From contig JAJVIG010000051.1 in NCBI GenBank assembly GCA_022072145.1, positions 1-41,422 of the forward strand: 41,422 bases of DNA, given 5' to 3'. Shown piece after piece: positions 32,544 to 40,157 of this stretch. The notes under the pieces are model-generated. The model searched no databases. It had not been told where the DNA came from and was given only the letters and a program-made list of their open reading frames with translations. The position numbers and the translations under genes were made by a program. Position 1 is the stretch's first letter. Each line of letters begins with the position of its first letter. The stretch comes from Pseudomonadales bacterium (GTDB lineage: Bacteria; Pseudomonadota; Gammaproteobacteria; Pseudomonadales; UBA5518).

Positions 32544-33607
32544 AGCCAGTGCTTGCGGTGGAAGAACCAGACCAGCCCGACCGTGACCGCGATCATCACC
32601 AGCCACACCAGCGGGTAGCCGTAGTACCAGCGCAGTTCAGGCATCGCCCAAGGCGAGTCGGCCGGATCGAAATTCATTCCATAGACACCGACGATGAAGG
32701 TGAGCGGGATGAAGATCGTCGCGATGATCGTCAGCACCCGCATCACCTCGTTGGTGCGGTTGCCGATGCTCGACAGGTAGACCTCGAGCAGGCTGGCCGA
32801 CATCTCGCGGAAGCTCTCCAGCAGGTCGATGATCTGCACGCTGTGGTCGTAGCAGTCGCGCAGGAACGGCTGCGTCTGCTCCTCGATCAGTTCGATCTCG
32901 TCACGCTGCAGCCGGCTCACCAGTTCGCGCTGCGGCCACAACATGCGCCGCAGCAGCAGCAGTTCGCGCCGGATGTGGTGCAGCCGCGCGATGGCGTCGC
33001 GACCCGGCGCGTCGAGCAGTTCCTCCTCGAGTTCCTCGATCTCGTTGCCGAACTGCTCGAGCACCGGAAACGCGGCGTCGACGACGAGGTCGACGATCGC
33101 GTACAACAGGTAGTCGATACGCCGCGAGCGCAACCGTGAACTCGACGGCGGACGCATCCGCTTGCGCAACGGCTCGAACGGGTCGTCCGGCGTGGTCGAG
33201 AAGCAGATCAGGTAATCCGGACCGGCGAAGATGCTCACCTGCTCGTTCATCACGCCTTCGGGCGTGTGCACCGGCATCGCCAGCACCACGAAGACCTGCT
33301 CGCCGTAGACGTCGATCTTGGGCCGCTGGCCGGTGTTGAGCACGTCCTCCAGCGCGAGTTCGTGCAGCTCGAACAACTGCCCCAGGCCGCGCACCGTCGC
33401 TACATCCGGGCGCCCATTGACCTGCACCCAGGTGCGTGACGGCCGGTCGAGGTAGGGCATGCACTCCTCGGCGCTTGCCAGCGTCTCCTCCCGATAATCC
33501 CGCTCGTCGTAATCGACCAGCCGGATCTCGATCTCGCCGCGCCGGCTATCGTCCAGGGTTCCCGGCGCGGTTCCCGGCGGGTGGTAGTTCTTGCCCAGAT
33601 AACTCAT
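32540..33607 (-). CDS. corA: CorA-family magnesium/cobalt transporter
   Basis: The 355-residue protein is a homopentameric divalent cation channel. The N-terminal cytoplasmic alpha/beta domain (about 25-170) is followed by long helices (about 175-285) and two C-terminal TM helices. The selectivity motif GMN (310-312, in VYGMNF) is at the end of TM1, and a basic C-terminus (HRKHWL) ends TM2. ATG 33607 is chosen because GGAG lies 7-8 bases upstream and the family-like start is there; the frame remains open upstream without homology. It is 55 bp from the divergent BPSS1780-family gene. The TAG stop is the foot of REPIN 2. Confidence 0.94.
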   Translation of the reverse strand: MSYLGKNYHPPGTAPGTLDDSRRGEIEIRLVDYDERDYREETLASAEECMPYLDRPSRTWVQVNGRPDVATVRGLGQLFELHELALEDVLNTGQRPKIDVYGEQVFVVLAMPVHTPEGVMNEQVSIFAGPDYLICFSTTPDDPFEPLRKRMRPPSSSRLRSRRIDYLLYAIVDLVVDAAFPVLEQFGNEIEELEEELLDAPGRDAIARLHHIRRELLLLRRMLWPQRELVSRLQRDEIELIEEQTQPFLRDCYDHSVQIIDLLESFREMSASLLEVYLSSIGNRTNEVMRVLTIIATIFIPLTFIVGVYGMNFDPADSPWAMPELRWYYGYPLVWLVMIAVTVGLVWFFHRKHWL

Positions 33608-33662
33608 GATTCGGCTCCACGACGCACTGGCGCGAAGCTTAGCCGATCGGGGGGGACACGCC

Positions 33663-34430
33663 ATGGATCCCGTACAAGAGACCGCAACTGGCCCACGCAG
33701 CGTCGGCGCCGAACGCGGCCTGACGTGGCTTACCGAAGGCTGGCAGCCATTCGCGCGCGCGCCGGGGCAATGGATCGCGCTGACGCTGCTGCTGCTGGTC
33801 GCGATGACGGTCTGCAATGCGCTGCCGGTGATCGGCAACCTGTTGTCGCCCTTCGTCTACGGCGTGTTCGCCGCCGCGACCCTGCTGGCGGCACGCCGCG
33901 CCCGCGACGGGGCTTCGACGGAACTGCTCAACGACGCGCTGGCCTTCGGCTCGCATCCGGCGCTGAAACCGGTGGTGATCGTCTCGGCGATCCACCTCGG
34001 TCTGACCCTGGTCGCGGTCATGGCCGGGGTGCTGATCATGGTCGCCATTTCCGGACTAGGCGCTCTCTCCTCCGTGATCCAGGGCGATTCCGGCCTGCTC
34101 GCCGGCGCTCTGGCTGGGCTGCTGCCCGGCCTGCTGCTGATGATGCTCGCGATGGCCGCGATCACCGCGATGTACTGGTTCGCGATCCCCGACGTGGTGT
34201 TCCGCGGCACCGAGCCGTGGACCGCGATGTGCCGCAGCCTGCGCGCCTGCGTGGGCAACGCAGTGCCGCTGCTGGTCTACGGAGTGCTCTGCATGATCGC
34301 CTTCGTGCTCGCGGTGATCCCGTTCGGCCTGGGGCTGCTGGTGATGCTGCCGGTGCTGTTCGGCTCCTGGCTGGCAAGCTACGAGGACGTCTACGGCGCG
34401 GTTCCCCAGCCACCGGCACCACCGCCGTAG
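33663..34430 (+). CDS. BPSS1780-family integral membrane protein
   Basis: This 255-residue protein has about six TM helices. The start region GLTWLTEGWQPFARAPGQWIALTLLLL is typical of the BPSS1780 family, in which an amphipathic Trp-rich segment precedes TM1. Repeated Gly/Leu/Met-rich helices follow to LLVMLPVLFGSWLASYEDVY near the C-terminus, ending in a Pro-rich tail. Function is unknown. The start at 33663 has a G-run about 8 bases upstream and is divergent from corA. Its TAG stop (34428-34430) is the foot of the first palindrome of REP cluster D. Confidence 0.8.
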   Translation: MDPVQETATGPRSVGAERGLTWLTEGWQPFARAPGQWIALTLLLLVAMTVCNALPVIGNLLSPFVYGVFAAATLLAARRARDGASTELLNDALAFGSHPALKPVVIVSAIHLGLTLVAVMAGVLIMVAISGLGALSSVIQGDSGLLAGALAGLLPGLLLMMLAMAAITAMYWFAIPDVVFRGTEPWTAMCRSLRACVGNAVPLLVYGVLCMIAFVLAVIPFGLGLLVMLPVLFGSWLASYEDVYGAVPQPPAPPP

Positions 34431-34600
34431 GTCCGGGCCGTGCCCGGACACGAATCGTTCGTCGCAGGTCCGGGTTGTGCCCGGACGATATTCGGCCAAC
34501 CATATGTTCGGCCACAGGCCGAACCTACGGGGACGTGAATCGTTCTGCCACAGGCCGAACCTACGGGGACGTGAATCGATCGGCCACAGGCCGAACCTAC
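34427..34600. repeat. REP cluster D: five palindromes with 36-bp tandem amplification
   Basis: TCCGGGC-family units: 34427-34450 (GTAG foot, which holds the upstream gene's TAG stop) and 34464-34487 (GCAG foot, one arm mismatch). TTCGGCC-family units in reverse orientation: 34506-34528 (perfect arms), 34542-34564 (arm GTTCTGCC, one mismatch) and 34578-34600 (arm GATCGGCC, one mismatch). The last three repeat every 36 bp, with GGGGACGTGAATCG between them. The final CTAC contains the TAG stop of metY (34597-34599). Confidence 0.92.
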
Positions 34601-35862
34601 AGCGCCTGGTCGAGGTCGGCGAGGATGTCGTCGATATGTTCGATACCGACGCACAACCTGATCATTCCCGGTGTCACGCCCGCCCTGGCCTGCTCCTCCG
34701 CCGTGAGCTGGCGGTGCGTGGTCGAGGCCGGGTGGCAGGCGAGCGACTTCGCGTCACCGATGTTGACGAGGCGCTTGAACAGCTTCAGCGCATCGTAGAA
34801 ACGCACCGCGTCGTCCAGCCCGCCCTTCACTTCGAAGGTCAGCAGCGACGCCGGCAACCCGCCCGTGCAGTAGCGTTGCGCGAGGCCGTAATACGCGTGC
34901 GAGGGCAGGCCCGCGTAGCTCACGCTGGCCACGCGCGGGTGCGACTCGAGGTAACGCGCCACGGCGAGTGCGTTGCTGCAATGGCGCTCCATGCGCAGCG
35001 CCAGCGTCTCGATGCCCTGCAGCAGCAGGAACGCGTTCATCGGCGACAGCGCCGAGCCGGTGTTGCGCAGCGGCACCGTGCGCGCGCGCGCGATGTACGC
35101 CGCCGGTCCCATCGCCTCGGTGTAGACCACGCCGTGGTACGAGGGCTCCGGCGAGGTCAGCATCGGGTACTTCGCCGCATGTTCGGCCCACGGGAAGGTG
35201 CCCGCATCGACGATGATGCCGCCGAGCGAGTTGCCGTGCCCGCCCATGTACTTGGTGAGTGAATGCACGACGATGTGCGCGCCGTGCGCGATCGGCTTGG
35301 TCAGCATCGGCGTGGCGACCGTGTTGTCGACGATCAGCGGCACGCCGTGCGCGTTCGCCACCTTCGCCAGGCCGGCCAGATCGGCCACGTTGCCGGCCGG
35401 GTTGCCGATGCTCTCGCAGAAGATTGCGCGCGTGTCGGCGTCGATCTCGGCAGCGATGTCCTCGGGACGGTCGCTGGCCGCGAACTTCACGCGAATCCCC
35501 TGCGCCGGCAGCATGTGCGCGAACAGCGTATAGGTGCCGCCGTAGAGCTGCGGCGTGGCGACGATGTTCGCACCGGCGCTCGCCAGCGTCAGGATCGCGT
35601 AGTTGATCGCCGCGCTGCCCGCGCTGACCGCCAGCCCTGCGATGCCCCCCTCGAGGTCCGCGACGCGCTTCTCGAGCACGTCGGTGGTCGGGTTCATGAT
35701 GCGCGTGTAGATGTTGCCGGGCACCGCCAGGTTGAACAGGTCCGCCCCGTGCTGGGCGCTGTCGAATTCGTAGGCGACCGTCTGGTAGATCGGGGTTGCC
35801 ACCGAATGCGTGGTCGGGTCGCCGGCGTAGCCGGAGTGGATCAGCTTGGTTTCGTCGCGCAT
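34597..35862 (-). CDS. metY: O-acetylhomoserine sulfhydrylase (PLP-dependent)
   Basis: The enzyme makes homocysteine from O-acetylhomoserine and sulfide in methionine synthesis. The 421 residues have the Cys/Met-metabolism PLP fold: TKLIHSGYAGDPTTHSVATP at the N-terminus, YTRIMNPT (52-59), Asp179 in VDNT, and the PLP lysine Lys204 in HSLTKYMGG. QLYGGTYTLF and the long insertions typical of the MetY/Met17 group favour this over cystathionine gamma-synthase, though substrate range in the family is broad. ATG 35862 is chosen because the family start is MRDETKLIH; the upstream extension has no similarity. It is monocistronic. The TAG stop is the foot of the last REP unit of cluster D. No SAM riboswitch is evident upstream. 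Confidence 0.93.
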   Translation of the reverse strand: MRDETKLIHSGYAGDPTTHSVATPIYQTVAYEFDSAQHGADLFNLAVPGNIYTRIMNPTTDVLEKRVADLEGGIAGLAVSAGSAAINYAILTLASAGANIVATPQLYGGTYTLFAHMLPAQGIRVKFAASDRPEDIAAEIDADTRAIFCESIGNPAGNVADLAGLAKVANAHGVPLIVDNTVATPMLTKPIAHGAHIVVHSLTKYMGGHGNSLGGIIVDAGTFPWAEHAAKYPMLTSPEPSYHGVVYTEAMGPAAYIARARTVPLRNTGSALSPMNAFLLLQGIETLALRMERHCSNALAVARYLESHPRVASVSYAGLPSHAYYGLAQRYCTGGLPASLLTFEVKGGLDDAVRFYDALKLFKRLVNIGDAKSLACHPASTTHRQLTAEEQARAGVTPGMIRLCVGIEHIDDILADLDQAL

Positions 35863-36000
35863 CGGTGTCGCCCTGCCTCGGTTCGTGATCGTCGAAGGGC
35901 GCCATCTTAAGGACAGCGCGCAGCCTCTGCCAAGCGCGGCCGTAGGCACGCGCCGGTGCCTCGCTTACACTGCGCGGCGCACTTCCCTGCCGGAGACCAC

Positions 36001-36681
36001 ATGCCCCGCAAACCCGCGAGCCACGATGCATCCGCCACCCCGGTCCGCCGCCGCGGCCGCCCGCAGGGCAGCGGCGTGGCCGCAGCCACGCGCGAGCGCA
36101 TCCTGCGCGCCGCCGTCTACCGCTTCGCGCAATCGGGCTACGCGCAGACCAGCAACCAGGACATCGCGCGCGCGGCCGGCATCACCAGCGGATCGCTGTA
36201 CCACTATTTCGACTCGAAGGCGGCGCTGTTCCACGCGGCGCTGCGCCACACCACCGTATCGCTGCTGGAGACCTACCGCGGGGCATGCCGCGACGCCGCC
36301 GGTCAGAGCGTGGTCGATCAGCTCTGCCTGGGACTGGAACGCGTCATCGCGCTGGCGCGCGACTGGCCCGGAATCGTGCGCTTCGGCGGCAACGCCGCGG
36401 CCGAGATCCGCCACAACCGCGAACTCGACTGGCTGGACAGCGAACTGGCGGCAGCGTTTCCCGATTTCTTCCGCGACCTCGTGCGCCAGGCGGCGCGACA
36501 CGGCGAACTGGCGTCCGCTACCGACCTCGAAGGTGCGGCCGGGCTGCTGCTCGCGCTGACCATGGGACTGTCGATTTCGCACGACACCGACGGCGACGAG
36601 GAAGCGTTCGCCGCGCGCGTGCGCGCCTACGAACGCCTGCTGCGCGGCGAACTGTTCCAGGGCAAACGTCTGCGCAAATAA
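36001..36681 (+). CDS. TetR-family transcriptional regulator of the catabolic cluster
   Basis: The 226-residue repressor starts at ATG 36001, with GGAG 6 bases upstream; an in-frame ATG 45 bases earlier is less likely. A basic, Pro/Arg-rich arm (RRRGRPQGSG) precedes the TetR DNA-binding domain. The HTH is at about 51-72 (SNQDIARAAGITSGSLYHYF) followed by DSKAALF. The C-terminal ligand domain (about 80-215) is helical, and the ligand is unknown. It lies in the same direction as, and just upstream of, the acyl-CoA dehydrogenase gene. A palindrome overlapping its last codons and the following promoter is the likely operator. An acyl- or aroyl-CoA ligand is plausible from the neighbours, but this is inference. 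Confidence 0.92.
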   Translation: MPRKPASHDASATPVRRRGRPQGSGVAAATRERILRAAVYRFAQSGYAQTSNQDIARAAGITSGSLYHYFDSKAALFHAALRHTTVSLLETYRGACRDAAGQSVVDQLCLGLERVIALARDWPGIVRFGGNAAAEIRHNRELDWLDSELAAAFPDFFRDLVRQAARHGELASATDLEGAAGLLLALTMGLSISHDTDGDEEAFAARVRAYERLLRGELFQGKRLRK

Positions 36682-36705
36682 TCTATTGACGGGTTGATTA
36701 TTTGC
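36674..36705. promoter_or_regulatory. Candidate TetR operator: 10-bp inverted repeat around the -35 box
   Basis: GCAAATAATC (36674-36683) and GATTATTTGC (36696-36705) are perfect reverse complements separated by 12 bases. The A/T-rich arms stand out in GC-rich surroundings. The left arm overlaps the TetR stop codon and the -35 TTGACG lies in the centre, so a bound repressor would block RNA polymerase. Identification rests on symmetry and position only. Confidence 0.65.
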
Positions 36706-36714
36706 TGCTCCAAT
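36686..36714 (+). promoter_or_regulatory. Sigma70-type promoter of the catabolic operon
   Basis: TTGACG (36686-36691, 5 of 6 consensus) and TCCAAT (36709-36714, 4 of 6) are 17 bases apart. A start near 36721 leaves a leader of about 29 bases before the acyl-CoA dehydrogenase ATG at 36750, containing AGGAG. Confidence 0.6.
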
Positions 36715-36749
36715 GGCGCGACAACGACAACGCTGCCCCAGGAGCCGCC

Positions 36750-37958
36750 ATGGAATTCGATCTGGACATCGGACTCAGCGACGAGATGCGCGCGGTGCGC
36801 GAGACCTGCCGCCGCTTCGCGACCGAGGTGCTGCGCCCCACCGGCATCAAGCTCGACCGCCTGTCGGCGCAGGCCGTGATCGCCGCCGACTCGCCGCTGT
36901 GGGACGTGCTGAAGCAGTTCCGCGCGCTGGGCTTCGCGGGCGGCGCGATGATCGACGATCCCTCGCTGTCGCCGGCCGAGCGCGCCCTCACGCACTGCAT
37001 CATCGTCGAGGAGCTGTGCACCGGCGACGTCGGACTGTTCATCACCTGCGGACTGCTGAACATCGCACCGACGATCGCGCAGGCCGCCGGCCGCGCGGAC
37101 CTGGTCGAGTTCTTCGGGGCGCGTGACGAGATCTGCTGCCTCGCGCTGACCGAACCGGGCCGCGGCAGCGACATCGTGGCGTTCACCGAACCGGGCTACC
37201 GCGACCCGCGCGTGAAGCCGGTACTGAAATGCCGCCGCGAGGGCGATGTGTACGTGCTGAACGGCCAGAAATCCTCGTGGGTGTCGACCGGCACCATCGC
37301 CGGCTCGGGCAGCGTGTACGCCACGTTCGAGAACTCACCGGTCGGCCTCGCCGACGGCGCGGTGTTCCTGATGCCGTTCGACCTGCCCGGCATCACCAAG
37401 GGCAAGCCGCTCGAGAAGATCGGCCAGCGCACGCTGAACCAGGGCGAGATCTTCTTCGACAACGTCGAGGTGCCGGCGAAGTTCCTGATCGCCGAGGGGC
37501 CCGAGATCTACCCGCTGGTCTGGGAGATGACGCTCAAGGGCGCGAACATCGCGATGGGCGAGCAGTTCGTCGGCGTTGCGCGCGCGGCCTACGAACTCGC
37601 GCTGGACTACGCCAAGCAATGGGTGCAGGGCGGCGGTCCGATCATCCAGCACCAGAACGTGAAGAACCGCCTGTTCTCCATGTTCCAGAAGGTCGAGACC
37701 GCGCGCGCCCTGGCGCGGCGGGTGGCGATCGCCGACGCCACGCAGGCAGGGGGCGTGCCGTTCCAGTACGCGGCGGCGAGCAAGGTCTACGCCACGCAGG
37801 CGGCGTTCGAGGTCGCGCACGACGCGATCCAGACACTGGGCGGCAACGGACTCACGCACGAATACCTGGCCGAGAAGCTGTTCCGCGACGCACGTTCCTC
37901 GCTGATCGAGGACGGCGAGAACAGCATGCTCGGCCTGATGGCGGCGTCACGGCTCTGA
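36750..37958 (+). CDS. Acyl-CoA dehydrogenase family flavoprotein, atypical active-site motif
   Basis: The 402-residue FAD enzyme would introduce a 2,3 double bond into an acyl-CoA. The N-terminal helical domain, the middle domain with CLALTEPGRGSD and GQKSSWVSTG, and the C-terminal helical domain with QTLGGNGLTHEYLAEKLFRD are all present. At the position of the usual catalytic Glu (YEGT in medium-chain enzymes) it has IEDGENSM, with Asp388 aligned to that Glu; related enzymes with IEDG motifs exist, so this may mark a subfamily with another base or substrate. AGGAG precedes ATG 36750 by 6-7 bases. It is the first structural gene of the TetR cluster, 58 bp before the nitroreductase gene. Confidence 0.92.
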   Translation: MEFDLDIGLSDEMRAVRETCRRFATEVLRPTGIKLDRLSAQAVIAADSPLWDVLKQFRALGFAGGAMIDDPSLSPAERALTHCIIVEELCTGDVGLFITCGLLNIAPTIAQAAGRADLVEFFGARDEICCLALTEPGRGSDIVAFTEPGYRDPRVKPVLKCRREGDVYVLNGQKSSWVSTGTIAGSGSVYATFENSPVGLADGAVFLMPFDLPGITKGKPLEKIGQRTLNQGEIFFDNVEVPAKFLIAEGPEIYPLVWEMTLKGANIAMGEQFVGVARAAYELALDYAKQWVQGGGPIIQHQNVKNRLFSMFQKVETARALARRVAIADATQAGGVPFQYAAASKVYATQAAFEVAHDAIQTLGGNGLTHEYLAEKLFRDARSSLIEDGENSMLGLMAASRL

Positions 37959-38016
37959 TCGCCGTGGCCACGCCGTCTCGCATCGAACATCCACCATCCG
38001 CACGGGAGTAGCGCAC

Positions 38017-38862
38017 ATGGAACTGAAGGAAGTCATCGGCCGCCGCCGCTCGATCCGCATCTTCGCGTCGTGGCGTCCGGTCGAGCGCGAGAAGATCCAG
38101 AAGATGCTCGAGGCGGCGCGGCGCGCCTCGTGCGCGGGCAACGTGATGAACATCCGCGCCGTCGTGATCTGGCGCGACCAGGCCACCAAGGAACTGATCG
38201 ACAGCATCAAGCTGCCGATCAGCTACCAGCAGATGCAGACCGCGCCGGTGTTCATCCTCTGGTACAACGAACCGATGGCCTACGAGGGCGAACGCTGGGT
38301 CAAGACGGTTTCGGAACTGGTCGAGACGCGCCGCATGGGCGTGGACATCGAACAGACCATCACCGAAGTGAAGCAGAAGCTCGCGCCGGGCTTCCTGATG
38401 AACGACCCCAAGGTCACCGGCAACTCGCCGGGCGCGATCATGGACTGCGGACAGGCCATCGCGCAGGCCACGCTGGTTGCCTACGACGAAGGGCTCGGCA
38501 GCTGCCTGATGGGCGGCCCGGTGCTGGGGCGTGTCGGCAGGCGCCTGAAAGTCCCCGAAACGGCGGTGCCGCTGGCGCTGCAGGCGGTGGGTTATCCCGC
38601 CGAATCGTGGGAGGCCGGTGGCCAGACCGCCAAACCACCGCTCGAGGAGCTGTTCAGCGAGATGGAATACGGCAAGCCGTTCACCTCCGACCCGGCCGTG
38701 GTCGCCGAGCTCGAGCGTGACAAGCTGATCCAGACGCCGGCGCCGCTGCCGTGGCGCGACGCCGAACTGCGCGCGCTGGCGAAGGCCACCGACCTCGACA
38801 CGCGGCTGTGGCGTGACGATGCCTTCGAGGTGCTTCCCGACGACCCGAAATCGAGCTGGTGA
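38017..38862 (+). CDS. Nitroreductase-family FMN protein
   Basis: The 281-residue protein has the nitroreductase fold. ELKEVIGRRRSIRIF at the N-terminus binds the FMN phosphate; ARRASCAGNVMNIRAVVI and the glycine-rich LGSCLMGGPVLGR region complete the cofactor site. It is longer than the usual roughly 200 residues, having an insertion (about 85-135) and a C-terminal extension of about 65 residues. GGGAG precedes the ATG. In this operon a redox role in catabolism (enoyl or ring reduction, or electron transfer) is more likely than nitro-group reduction, but the reaction is unknown. It lies 58 bp after the dehydrogenase gene and 67 bp before the thiolase gene. Confidence 0.85.
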   Translation: MELKEVIGRRRSIRIFASWRPVEREKIQKMLEAARRASCAGNVMNIRAVVIWRDQATKELIDSIKLPISYQQMQTAPVFILWYNEPMAYEGERWVKTVSELVETRRMGVDIEQTITEVKQKLAPGFLMNDPKVTGNSPGAIMDCGQAIAQATLVAYDEGLGSCLMGGPVLGRVGRRLKVPETAVPLALQAVGYPAESWEAGGQTAKPPLEELFSEMEYGKPFTSDPAVVAELERDKLIQTPAPLPWRDAELRALAKATDLDTRLWRDDAFEVLPDDPKSSW

Positions 38863-38929
38863 ACACGAGCGGGCGGCCGCGCACGCGCGCCACCGCCCGC
38901 GCAACGAACGAACCGCGGAGGACTATCCC

Positions 38930-40141
38930 ATGCGCCTGAATGCAGTGGTAGCCGGCGTCGGCATGACGCCGTTCGGCAAGCACCTCGACAAGAGCATCAA
39001 GTGGCTCGGCGGCCAGCCTGCGCTGGAGGCGATCCGCGACGCCGGGATCCGCCCCGACGAGATCGAGGCCGCCTACGTCGGCAACTGCGCCGCCGGCATC
39101 GTGACCGGGCAGGAGTCGATCCGCGGCCAGGTCGTGCTGAGCTCGATCGGGCTCGGCAGGTTCCCGATCATCAACATCGAGAACGCCTGCGGCAGCGGCT
39201 CCACCGCGCTGAACCAGGCGGCGATGATGGTCTCCGCCGGCTACTACGACGTGGTGCTGGTGGTCGGCTTCGAGAAGCTGTTCCACGAGAACAAGGCGAT
39301 CACCTTCGCGGCCTTCGGCGGCGCCATCGACGTCGAGGAGCGCGCTGCGTTCATGGCGACCAACACCGCCGGCCAGAGCGAGGGATCGGGCACCAAGCGC
39401 TCGATGTTCGCCGACTTCTACGGCGTGCTCGCGCGCGAGTACATGGCATCGCACGGCACGGAGCTGCGCCACTTCGCGATGGTCTCGGCGAAGAACTCGG
39501 TGCACGGCAGCCTGAATCCGCGCGCGCAGTTCCAGAAGGCCGTGAGCGTCGAGGAAGTGCTGGCCGAACCGGTGATCGTCGATCCGCTCACGCGCCCGAT
39601 GATCTGCCCGGTCGCCGACGGGGGCGCGGCGGTGGTATTGGTCAGCGAACGCAAGGCGCGCCAGATGGGAATCCAGCGGCCGGTGCGCATCGTCTCCTCG
39701 GTGGTGCACTCGTATTTCGAGCACCCCGACCACTCGCCCGAGAACGTGATGAGCATCTCGATCGCCGAGGCCTACCACGACGCCGGGGTCGGGCCGAAGG
39801 ATCTCAGCCTGGTCGAACTGCACGACTCCTCGGCGGTGACCGAGCTATTGACCTACGAGCACCTGGGACTGTGCGAGGCCGCCGACATCGCCGGCTTCCT
39901 CGAGCGCGGCGAGAGCTCGCTAGGCGGGCGCATCCCGGTCAACACCTCGGGCGGACTGCTGCGCAAGGGGCACCCGGTGGGCGCCACCGGGGTCGCGCAG
40001 ATCGCCGAGGTCACCTGGCAGCTGCAGGGCCGCGCCGGCGCACGCCAGGTCCAGGGCGCGCGCATCGGCTTGTGCCACAACGGCGGCGGCTCGCTGGGGA
40101 ACGATACCGCCGTGATGAACATCACGATCGCGATGCGTTGA
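38930..40141 (+). CDS. Thiolase (SCP2-type acetyl-CoA acetyltransferase)
   Basis: The 403-residue enzyme would cleave a 3-ketoacyl-CoA with free CoA. Catalytic residues are present: Cys87 in ENACGSGS, His348 in GGLLRKGHPVGATG and Cys382 in LCHNGGG. The spacing and ENACGSGS motif match the SCP2/lipid-transfer-type thiolases used in steroid and branched-acid degradation rather than FadA. The start at 38930 is chosen because RLNAVVAGVGMTPFGKH is the family N-terminus and GGAGGA lies about 8 bases upstream; the frame is open earlier without similarity. It is third in the structural operon, 16 bp before the acyl-CoA synthetase gene. It often needs a DUF35 partner, which is not present here. Confidence 0.93.
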   Translation: MRLNAVVAGVGMTPFGKHLDKSIKWLGGQPALEAIRDAGIRPDEIEAAYVGNCAAGIVTGQESIRGQVVLSSIGLGRFPIINIENACGSGSTALNQAAMMVSAGYYDVVLVVGFEKLFHENKAITFAAFGGAIDVEERAAFMATNTAGQSEGSGTKRSMFADFYGVLAREYMASHGTELRHFAMVSAKNSVHGSLNPRAQFQKAVSVEEVLAEPVIVDPLTRPMICPVADGGAAVVLVSERKARQMGIQRPVRIVSSVVHSYFEHPDHSPENVMSISIAEAYHDAGVGPKDLSLVELHDSSAVTELLTYEHLGLCEAADIAGFLERGESSLGGRIPVNTSGGLLRKGHPVGATGVAQIAEVTWQLQGRAGARQVQGARIGLCHNGGGSLGNDTAVMNITIAMR

Positions 40142-40157
40142 TATCCGGAGGCAAGCC

